Below, one piece after another: positions 8,156 to 12,904 of a DNA stretch of 12,904 nt. Under the pieces are notes generated by a model. The model had not been told where the DNA came from, searched no databases, and saw only the letters and a program-made list of their open reading frames with translations. How positions within the stretch are numbered: position 1 is the stretch's first letter; every line of letters starts with the position of its first letter. This stretch comes from Chloroflexota bacterium. Lineage in GTDB: Bacteria > Chloroflexota > Dehalococcoidia > Tepidiformales > Tepidiformaceae. Location of the stretch: positions 1 through 12,904 of the forward strand of contig JANXYE010000373.1 in NCBI GenBank assembly GCA_025350285.1. The letters are read 5' to 3'. The position numbers and the translations under genes are program-made.

Positions 8156-8160
8156 AGGAG
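8156..8160 (+). promoter_or_regulatory. Ribosome site that decides the ATPase 1 start
   Basis: AGGAG lies seven bases before the GTG at 8168. An earlier in-frame GTG at 8129, which overlaps the permease B stop, has no comparable site, and its 13 extra residues do not resemble an ATPase N-terminus. The start at 8168 is therefore preferred. Confidence 0.75.
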
Positions 8161-8167
8161 TGGCCTG

Positions 8168-9079
8168 GTGAGTGACCTCGCCTTTTTCGAGCGGGACGAT
8201 TCTCTGTACATTTCCTGCGAAGATCTCTTCAAGATCTACAAGATCGCGGACCTGGAGGTTGTTGCCCTGCGCGGGCTCGACCTGAAGGTGCGGCGCGGCG
8301 AGCTAATGGCGATCGTTGGGGCCTCCGGCTCTGGTAAGAGCACCCTGCTGAACATCCTCGCGGGATTGGACCAGCCCAGCGCCGGGCGGGCGTACGTCGG
8401 TGGCCGCGACCTGCTCACGATGTCCGCGGGGGAGATGGTCGAATACCGCAGGCGGTCCGTTGGCTTTGTCTGGCAGCAGACCGGGCGCAACCTGATCCCG
8501 TACCTCGACGCGCTCCAGAACGTCGAGATCCCGATGATCCTGGCCGGCAAAGCGAAGAGCTTCGCCACGAAGCGCGGCAAGGAACTGCTTGACGCGGTGG
8601 GCCTCGGCCATCGCCTACACCACAAGCCTAACCAGCTCTCGGGCGGCGAACAGCAACGCGTGTCGATCGCCGTCGCGCTCGCGAACGACCCGCCCTTGCT
8701 GCTGGCCGATGAGCCGACGGGGGAACTTGATTCGGTCGGCGCCCACGCGGTCTTTGACCTGTTCGGGGAGCTGAACCGCCAGTATGGCGTGACGATCATC
8801 GTGGTTACGCACGACCCGTCAATAGCGGCCAGGGTGGACCGCGTCGTCGCCATTCGAGACGGGCGGACCAGCACCGAGATCTTCCGGCGGGTGAAACAGG
8901 ACGGGAACCGCGCGGTCGTGGTGCACGATGAGTTCGTGCTCGTGGACGCGGCGGGCCGCCTCCAGATCCCGCGGGAGTTCCTCGAAGAACTCGCCATCCA
9001 CGGCCGCGCGCGCATCGCCTTGAAGGACCGACATGTCGAGGTACTCCCCGAGAGCACCCGCGAGGAGGCGATCCTGTGA
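8168..9079 (+). CDS. ABC transporter ATPase 1 (MacB/LolD-like) with AbrB-like C-terminal segment
   Basis: This 303-residue ATPase powers the FtsX-type permeases. Walker A GASGSGKST is at 51-59, the Q-loop at WQQ (102-104), the signature LSGGEQQR at 157-164, Walker B LLLADEP with catalytic Glu182 at 177-183, D-loop GELD at 185-188 and switch His215. All catalytic residues are present. The core ends near 240, where MacB/LolD-type ATPases usually stop. Residues 249-294 then read like an AbrB/SpoVT-AbrB swapped hairpin: VLVDAAGRLQIPREFLEEL (257-275) followed by a short beta-hairpin (280-293). In AbrB proteins this fold binds DNA and dimerises, so here it may serve dimerisation or regulation. The GTG at 8168 has AGGAG seven bases upstream and sits 28 bases after the permease B stop. 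The stop overlaps the next start. Function is secure; the role of the tail is inference. Confidence 0.93.
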   Translation: MSDLAFFERDDSLYISCEDLFKIYKIADLEVVALRGLDLKVRRGELMAIVGASGSGKSTLLNILAGLDQPSAGRAYVGGRDLLTMSAGEMVEYRRRSVGFVWQQTGRNLIPYLDALQNVEIPMILAGKAKSFATKRGKELLDAVGLGHRLHHKPNQLSGGEQQRVSIAVALANDPPLLLADEPTGELDSVGAHAVFDLFGELNRQYGVTIIVVTHDPSIAARVDRVVAIRDGRTSTEIFRRVKQDGNRAVVVHDEFVLVDAAGRLQIPREFLEELAIHGRARIALKDRHVEVLPESTREEAIL

Positions 9080-10014
9080 CCGCTTCCTCCGTCGAAGTGC
9101 GGGACGTGACGCGCACGTTCAGGCTCGGTTCGGAAGACATCCGCGCCCTCAAGGGGGTCAGCTTTCGCGTCGAGCCGCGCGAATTCGTGGCGCTCATCGG
9201 CCGTTCCGGCTCCGGCAAGACCACCTTGCTGAACATCATGGCCGGCCTCGACCGCCCAACTTCGGGCGAGGTGTACATGAACGAGCGGCGGATTGACGCG
9301 CTCTCGGAACGCGAGCTGACGCTCCTTCGGCGGCGCGAACTCGGCTTCATCTTCCAGTCGTTCGGGCTGCTTCCACTGCTTTCCGCGCAGGAGAACGTCG
9401 AGTTGCCGCTTCGCATCGCCGGCTTCGGCCACGGCGAACGCGTCCGCCTCGCCAAAAGCGCGTTAGACCTCGTCGGCCTTACCCGGCGGGCCCACCACCG
9501 GCCCTACGAACTCTCCGGCGGCGAGCAGCAGCGTGTGGCAATCGCCCGCGCCATCGCCACCGAGCCCAAGCTCATCCTCGCGGACGAACCGACGGGCGAA
9601 CTCGACTCGACGACCGCGAGGGCCGTTTTCGGCCTCCTTCGCGCACTCGGCCGCGAGCAGGGCTTCACAATCGTCACCTGTACGCACGACCGGTTGGTGA
9701 TGGAGATGGCCGACCGGGTCGAAGAGCTGGCCGACGGCGTGCTCATGTCCAAAGAGACACAGGCGCTTTGGAAGCACATGCAGGAGCGAGAACGGAGCCC
9801 GTTCGAAGCGGCCTTCGTGGGCACTGACCGGCAGGCGGACGGCGACGGTTCGAAAGGTCTGTCGTCGCTCATCGGCGCGGATACGCGGATATTCGCGAAG
9901 CCAGCGAGCCTCTCCCAGCCCGCGCCCGAGGCGGCCGCCGGACCGGCGCCGGGTGATATCGAGGAGGCGCAAGAGGAGCCCGACCGCTGGGCGCGCCCCG
10001 GTTCGCGCGAGTGA
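9076..10014 (+). CDS. ABC transporter ATPase 2 (MacB/LolD-like)
   Basis: This 312-residue second ATPase has Walker A GRSGSGKTT (42-50), Q-loop Gln94 in FIFQSFGLLP, signature LSGGEQQR (146-153), Walker B LILADEP (166-172, Glu171), GELD (174-177) and switch His204. Both ATPases in the operon therefore look catalytically competent. After residue 240 the protein has a tail of about 70 residues rich in Ala, Pro, Glu and Gly, probably disordered and unlike the tail of ATPase 1. Its GTG start shares four bases with the ATPase 1 stop (GTGA), and AGGAGG (9063-9068) lies seven bases upstream inside the previous gene, a sign of translational coupling and matched dosage. Together with ATPase 1 it probably forms a heterodimer under the two permeases. 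No periplasmic adaptor (MacA-like) gene is present in the window. Confidence 0.93.
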   Translation: MTASSVEVRDVTRTFRLGSEDIRALKGVSFRVEPREFVALIGRSGSGKTTLLNIMAGLDRPTSGEVYMNERRIDALSERELTLLRRRELGFIFQSFGLLPLLSAQENVELPLRIAGFGHGERVRLAKSALDLVGLTRRAHHRPYELSGGEQQRVAIARAIATEPKLILADEPTGELDSTTARAVFGLLRALGREQGFTIVTCTHDRLVMEMADRVEELADGVLMSKETQALWKHMQERERSPFEAAFVGTDRQADGDGSKGLSSLIGADTRIFAKPASLSQPAPEAAAGPAPGDIEEAQEEPDRWARPGSRE

Positions 10015-10029
10015 GAAGCCCGGCAGCGG

Positions 10030-10045
10030 ACGCCCTGGCGGGCGT
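10030..10045. terminator. Possible bidirectional hairpin terminator after the ABC operon
   Basis: ACGCCC (10030-10035) and GGGCGT (10040-10045) form a perfect 6-bp stem with a TGGC loop, 15 bases past the ATPase 2 stop and just beyond the stop of the converging remnant at 10055. There is no T-tract in either direction, so it would be an atypical terminator, but the position between convergent ends supports it. Confidence 0.4.
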
Positions 10046-10054
10046 GGTACGGCC

Positions 10055-10667
10055 TCAGTCGGGGGTGGGTAGCTGGAACTGGAGTGCAACTTCGCGACTC
10101 GTTCTCGATGATTCGGCGGCGGCGACGCAGACCTCGAGGTTCGCGCGCCCCCAGCGGCCGTCGTGGGCAGGGGGAGCCCCGTGCCCAACGGCGTCGTAGG
10201 CTTCGAAGAGGAGAACATCGCGGCCGTCCGGGATCGGCGAAACATCGATCTCCCAGCGTCTGTCCTCCCCGTAAACGGCGAGACCGCGGGGTGCCTGGCG
10301 GATGTCGCCGCGCTCGCAGCTGACGACCGTCAGACCGAACGCGGATGCGGAGGCCGCCGGGCCCGGGCGCCGCGGGGCGTCCGGAGGCCAGGCCGTCCTT
10401 GCGGGCGGCTTCCCGGCCCGCGTTTACCGCACGCAACCCGGCCCGCGCACTCGCGTACGCAACAGCCCCGTCCCACGGCCGTCCGTCCTCGCGGAGGCCG
10501 ACGAGTTCACCCGTCTGGAAATGGTCGTGGCCGCGACGCCGCCGTCGAAGTCCAGAAAGAGCGTGCGGCTCCCCTGCCCCTGGAACGACGTCCGCGAGAG
10601 AGACGGGCGCCGCGGCATGGAGCCTGGCGAAGAGTCGGTTGGTCCGCGGTCAGTTCGCTCACGGAGA
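10055..10667 (-). pseudogene. Decayed Gfo/Idh/MocA-family oxidoreductase, C-terminal part
   Basis: No single frame is open, but good protein segments can be read in turn across three minus-strand frames. From 5' to 3' they are SELTADQPT (about 10662-10634), LFARLHAAAPVSLADVVPG (10634-10561), LFLDFDGGVAATTI (about 10562-10521), FQTGELVGLREDG to KDGLAS (about 10524-10395), and a final block from about 10350 to the stop at 10055-10057. The final block includes RQAPRGLAVYGEDRRWEID and GRWGRANLEVCVAAAESSR, and ends LQFQLPTPD. That last block matches, from memory, the C-terminus of Gfo/Idh/MocA NAD(P)-dependent sugar-type dehydrogenases. The N-terminal Rossmann half with its GxGxxG motif is missing, and the remnant stops at the edge of the 120-bp element. 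At least three frameshifts plus an in-frame stop at 10424 make it non-functional. Sequencing error is less likely because all neighbouring genes are intact. Confidence 0.6.
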
Positions 10668-10682
10668 CTAGCAGGCTGTTGA
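10668..10682 (+). repeat. Left terminal inverted repeat of the 120-bp element
   Basis: CTAGCAGGCTGTTGA matches the reverse complement of 10781-10795 at 14 of 15 positions. The single mismatch is at 10676, C against G in the right end read on the minus strand. Confidence 0.75.
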
Positions 10683-10791
10683 TTTAAGCCCTCTATTTCG
10701 CGCGACTCGACAATAACACATTACTCAACGTGCTTTTCTGAACCTGTACGCGGGGGCAACAATCTATGCCAAAGGAGTTTTCAACACCCTG
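10672..10791. mobile_element. 120-bp MITE-like element with terminal inverted repeats and CTAG flanks
   Basis: The left end CAGGCTGTTGA (10672-10682) and right end TCAACACCCTG (10781-10791) are inverted repeats matching at 10 of 11 bases. CTAG follows on both outer sides (10668-10671 and 10792-10795). CTAG fits the four-base YTAR target duplicated by some IS5- and IS701-type transposases. It is palindromic, so it may instead be part of a longer inverted repeat, since the match continues to 10666 and 10797. The interior encodes no protein and is about half GC, clearly lower than the flanks. The CAGG-TGTTGA ends resemble ends of common DDE-transposase insertion sequences, but the family cannot be fixed from this copy. 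The element would need a transposase supplied in trans. Confidence 0.65.
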
Positions 10792-10795
10792 CTAG
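10781..10795 (-). repeat. Right terminal inverted repeat, containing the ferredoxin stop codon
   Basis: TCAACACCCTGCTAG is the partner of the left repeat. Its outer CTAG, read on the minus strand, carries the TAG stop of the ferredoxin gene (10792-10794). Confidence 0.75.
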
Positions 10796-10989
10796 TCGTC
10801 GTAGTGAATAGCGGCGGAGGGGCAAACGTCGGCGGCCGCCTGGCCCTCTTCCCTGAGCGCAGCGGTGTCCAGCTTCTCGATGAGGACGACAGGGAAGCCG
10901 TCCTTCCCGACTTTGAACAGCGTGGGGTGGTTGTAGTAACACTCCCCGGCTTTGATGCATTTCTCCAGGTCTATACGCAGTGTGGCCAT
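10792..10989 (-). CDS. Small 3Fe-4S ferredoxin (P450-partner type)
   Basis: This is a 65-residue cytoplasmic electron carrier. Cysteines lie in CIKAGEC (Cys10 and Cys16) and in DVCPSAAI (Cys56). The C-x5-C plus CP arrangement, with only three cysteines and an AG in the first motif, is typical of single-cluster 3Fe-4S ferredoxins that hand electrons to cytochrome P450s. Normal length and an acidic end (HYDD) support an intact gene. ATG 10989 is chosen because the family motif starts a few residues later, and GGAG lies nine bases upstream. A longer open frame upstream to 11142 has no family resemblance and overlaps the HNH gene. The gene lies 53 bases after the HNH stop, probably on the same transcript. 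Its TAG stop lies in the CTAG at the edge of the inserted element. No P450 or reductase is visible in the window. Confidence 0.88.
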   Translation of the reverse strand: MATLRIDLEKCIKAGECYYNHPTLFKVGKDGFPVVLIEKLDTAALREEGQAAADVCPSAAIHYDD

Positions 10990-11042
10990 GCGATTCTTCT
11001 CCACGAACGGCGTCCCGCCCCGCCCAGCAGGCTCATGCGACT

Positions 11043-11402
11043 CTACCGCACGCGGGGGAGGAGTTCGAGCGCGTGGGTCGTAGCGCGGCCATTGCTGGGA
11101 TTGTTCGGAACGTTGCCACCCCACCACCAGGTGAACGACCAATAAGGCTCAGACGGCTTGTTGCGAGCGAGGTTGTTTCGCCAGAAGAGCGCGCGCAAAT
11201 TGGCCGAAGAGTCGGTGCCGTCGAATCGGGCGGGGACCACATGGTCCAACTCGAATCCGTGTTCCGAATCGCGCTTACCGAACTCGTCGCGACGGATGAG
11301 TGCTCCGAAGTCGTCCTGCCGCCAGACTCGCGGGTCACGCCCCGGAACCTGCTCGGCTAAAATCCACGCCAACCAGACCTTGACCGCCTCATTCGATTCC
11401 AT
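11043..11402 (-). CDS. Small HNH endonuclease-like protein
   Basis: This is a 119-residue protein. Residues 28-81 follow the HNH beta-beta-alpha-metal pattern: RQDDFGALIRRDEFGKRDSE, then ELDHVVPARFDGTDSSANLR (51-70) and ALFWRNNLAR (71-80). Key residues are Asp53-His54 (general base region), Asn68 and Asn76-Asn77 near the metal site. It lacks the paired cysteines of zinc-stabilised HNH proteins and has no DNA-recognition domain beyond the core, so the target is unknown. A tail rich in Trp (TWWWGG, 91-96) follows. Small stand-alone HNH proteins of this kind occur as accessory genes and may cut DNA or act in defence or mobile elements; that is inference. ATG 11402 has a strong GGAGG eight bases upstream and a good promoter just beyond. 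Confidence 0.8.
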   Translation of the reverse strand: MESNEAVKVWLAWILAEQVPGRDPRVWRQDDFGALIRRDEFGKRDSEHGFELDHVVPARFDGTDSSANLRALFWRNNLARNKPSEPYWSFTWWWGGNVPNNPSNGRATTHALELLPRVR

Positions 11403-11438
11403 ACCACTAACCTCCCTAATCAGATCTGGATTATGAGG

Positions 11439-11467
11439 ACTACAACACTTCGGCGGGGCCGTGTCAA
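11439..11467 (-). promoter_or_regulatory. Promoter for the HNH and ferredoxin genes
   Basis: A perfect -35 box TTGACA (11462-11467, minus strand) is 17 bp from TGTAGT (11439-11444, four of six matches), which is preceded by TG one base upstream as in an extended -10. Transcription would start near 11432 and give a leader of about 30 nt with GGAGG at 11411-11415. This is the best promoter in the window. A 7-bp inverted repeat, GAGGACT (11435-11441) and AGTCCTC (11481-11487), brackets it and could bind a regulator or loop. Confidence 0.6.
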
Positions 11468-11494
11468 CAACATGCCATGAAGTCCTCGACCCAG

Positions 11495-12490
11495 TTAGGC
11501 GGCGTGCAGGGCGGCGACCATTAGCCGGTCGCGGCCGCGACGTTTCGCTTCGTAGAGCGCCGCGTCGGCTGCTTCGTAGGAACGGGCGACGGACGCGCCA
11601 GGGGTGTCCTCGGAGCGCCAGGCCGCGAGGCCAACGCTCACGGTGAGGCGGATCGAATCGCCGGAGGGGAGGAGGATACGCGGTGCGCGGATCGCCCCGG
11701 AGGCGACGCCGATGGCATCCCGCAAGGTTGCGATGCCGCCATTCAGCCCCACCCCAAACTCTTCGCCACCGATGCGGGCGACTGTGGCTTCTGGCAACGC
11801 GGCGGCGAGCCGGCTGGCCACCTCGGCGATGACAGCGTCCCCGGCGGGGTGGCCGTAGGCGTCGTTGACGTGCTTGAAGTAGTCGATGTCGACGACGGCG
11901 ATCGCGTCGGGCGGTGAGGCGGTGAGCCGGTCGAACCAGGCGCGGCGGTTGAGCAGGCCCGTGAGTCCGTCGTGCGAGGCCTGGTATTCAGCCTCTGATC
12001 TGAGCCGATTCATTTCTTCAGCCTGGCGCTCGAGCGCGACGGAGTCCCGCCGGGTCGATTCGACCAACTGTTCGAGTCGATCCTTCGCGACGATCGCTTC
12101 GGTGACATCCCGGTAATAAACGACGCGGCGGCCAACGGCGGCGTCGCCGAGAGGCCTGCTCTCGACTTCGAACCACTTGCCGCCCTTCAGGCTAAAGACC
12201 TCGGTGACAACCTCCAGCGGCGCCGCCTGCACGCGCATGACGAAACGGAAGCCGATTGCCGGGTCCTCCAGCTTCGCGAAGAGGACGGCGAGGCGCGCCG
12301 GGACGTCCAAGGATGCCCACTCATCGGGCAACTCGACGAGTTCGCGAAACCGCCGGTTCATCCGTATGATTCGGAACGAGGCGTCGGCGACGACAAGGCC
12401 GTCCGGGCACTCTTCGAACTGCTCATCGGCGGGATTGGTTTCGGCCCCGGCGATGGCGGCCTCGGGCGGACGGGGCGACGGACGTGCCAT
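11495..12490 (-). CDS. PAS-GGDEF diguanylate cyclase
   Basis: This 331-residue protein probably makes the second messenger c-di-GMP from two GTP. No TM segment is seen, so it should be cytoplasmic. A PAS sensor domain spans about 25-133 (DGLVVADASFRIIRMNRRF at its start, ending YYRDVTEAI), followed by a coiled-coil-like linker of about 40 residues rich in Glu, Arg and Leu. The GGDEF domain starts at SHDGLTGLLNRR (172-183), with VDIDYFK (200-206, metal-binding Asp), NDAYGHPAGD and the active-site GGEEF at 241-245, all intact. The RxxD inhibitory site that normally lies five residues before GGEEF is replaced by LPEA, so product inhibition through that site is unlikely. The PAS ligand is unknown; no haem or flavin signature was identified. 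ATG 12490 is preferred over an in-frame TTG at 12496; neither has a good ribosome site. It lies 42 bases after the DUF35 stop, so it may be co-transcribed. Confidence 0.92.
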   Translation of the reverse strand: MARPSPRPPEAAIAGAETNPADEQFEECPDGLVVADASFRIIRMNRRFRELVELPDEWASLDVPARLAVLFAKLEDPAIGFRFVMRVQAAPLEVVTEVFSLKGGKWFEVESRPLGDAAVGRRVVYYRDVTEAIVAKDRLEQLVESTRRDSVALERQAEEMNRLRSEAEYQASHDGLTGLLNRRAWFDRLTASPPDAIAVVDIDYFKHVNDAYGHPAGDAVIAEVASRLAAALPEATVARIGGEEFGVGLNGGIATLRDAIGVASGAIRAPRILLPSGDSIRLTVSVGLAAWRSEDTPGASVARSYEAADAALYEAKRRGRDRLMVAALHAA

Positions 12491-12532
12491 ACACAAGAGT
12501 TCGACGGCCGTCAGGTCCGTGGCCAGACCCGT

Positions 12533-12904
12533 CTATTCCTGGGCGTAACGCCAGGGCACCGGCTGTTCCGCCGATTCATCCACCGTCCACTGCGGGAGGG
12601 CGAAGTCTTCGCCCATATCCTTGTAGACGATGCGCACCCGCGTGCCGATGCCCACGCTCCGCACGACATCCGGGGCGGCAAGTTCGCCCGAGGCATCGGT
12701 GAGGTTGCCCCAGATGCGGAGGGCCTCGTGCTCCGTCGGCGCGCCGCGCTGGCGGTCGAGTTCGACCAGCAGCAGGTGGTAGGGGAGATGGTCGCGGAAC
12801 TGGGGCATGATCGCGTGGTGCACTTCGCTGTAGGAGTACACGACTCCCTTGCCCTCGACCGGGACCCAGCGCGACTCCGGCTGGGTACACCACGGGCAGG
12901 CGGT
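12533..12904 (-). CDS. DUF35 Zn-ribbon/OB-fold acyl-CoA-associated protein, 5' end outside window
   Basis: The frame is open from the window edge and gives the last 123 residues. They begin with ACPWC (Cys3 and Cys6 of the visible part), the second knuckle of a rubredoxin-like zinc ribbon. RWVPVEGKGVVYSYSEVHHA and the OB fold follow (LLLVELD, then GELAAPDVV, VGIGTRVRIVY and a final W near the end). This order is that of DUF35/ChsH2-type proteins, which bind acyl-CoA thioesters and partner thiolase-like or MaoC hydratase-like enzymes in fatty-acid, polyketide or sterol catabolism. The partner thiolase is expected upstream, beyond 12904. The first CxxC and the true start are not visible; an ATG at 12841 would cut the zinc ribbon away and is not used. 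Confidence 0.85.
   Translation of the reverse strand, partial: TACPWCTQPESRWVPVEGKGVVYSYSEVHHAIMPQFRDHLPYHLLLVELDRQRGAPTEHEALRIWGNLTDASGELAAPDVVRSVGIGTRVRIVYKDMGEDFALPQWTVDESAEQPVPWRYAQE

Noticed and set aside
8236..9432. 398-residue minus-strand frame across both ATPases
   Set aside because: Antisense to two genes with complete ATPase motifs.
10163..10687. Plus-strand open frames of 108-174 residues in the gap after ATPase 2
   Set aside because: They are Arg/Pro/Gly-rich and without motifs. The minus strand of the same stretch gives recognisable oxidoreductase fragments.
10990..11142. N-terminal extension of the ferredoxin to 11142
   Set aside because: The extra 51 residues overlap the HNH gene, have no ferredoxin resemblance, and ATG 10989 has its own ribosome site.
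12491..12496. TTG start two codons upstream of the diguanylate cyclase ATG
   Set aside because: No ribosome site favours it, and ATG 12490 is the simpler start.
1..12904. CRISPR array, tRNA or rRNA genes, integrase or replication origin
   Set aside because: No regularly spaced direct repeats, cloverleaf-like ends, rRNA blocks or recombinase motifs were seen on reading both strands.

Overview
The window is a GC-rich bacterial segment with tightly packed genes, several GTG starts and clear Shine-Dalgarno sites. The gene mix is an acyl-CoA dehydrogenase, a DUF35/Zn-ribbon OB-fold protein, a P450-type 3Fe-4S ferredoxin and very large FtsX-like permeases. This suggests Chloroflexota, perhaps Dehalococcoidia, or less likely an actinobacterium. 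No rRNA or other taxonomic marker is present, so this placement is a low-confidence inference.

Layout: (1) 1-137 is a leader with a dyad and a -10-like box, followed by an acyl-CoA dehydrogenase (138-1292, +). (2) 1295-9xxx-10014 holds a complete four-gene ABC system. One 1120-residue FtsX/MacB-type permease lies on the minus strand (1295-4657). It diverges across an 83-bp regulatory gap from a 1132-residue paralogous permease (4741-8139, +), which is followed by two different ATPases (8168-9079 and 9076-10014). The last two genes overlap by four bases. (3) 10055-10667 (-) is a decayed Gfo/Idh/MocA-family oxidoreductase remnant with several frameshifts. (4) 10672-10791 is a 120-bp MITE-like element with imperfect terminal inverted repeats and CTAG on both sides. 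One CTAG supplies the stop codon of the next gene. (5) A minus-strand run follows: 3Fe-4S ferredoxin (10792-10989), small HNH nuclease-like protein (11043-11402) with a good promoter, PAS-GGDEF diguanylate cyclase (11495-12490) and the C-terminal part of a DUF35 protein (12533-12904, running off the window).

How the genes fit together: the two permeases share the same architecture. Each has a TM segment, an extracytoplasmic domain, an FtsX core, three more TM segments, a large second extracytoplasmic domain and a final FtsX core. They probably form a heterodimeric complex with the two ATPases. Two things set this system apart. Both permeases appear to carry a jelly-roll, carbohydrate-binding-like module in the second external domain, and the first ATPase carries a C-terminal AbrB/SpoVT-like segment. 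The acyl-CoA dehydrogenase and the DUF35 protein point to acyl-CoA (lipid or steroid-like) catabolism in the surroundings. The ferredoxin suggests a cytochrome P450 elsewhere in the genome.
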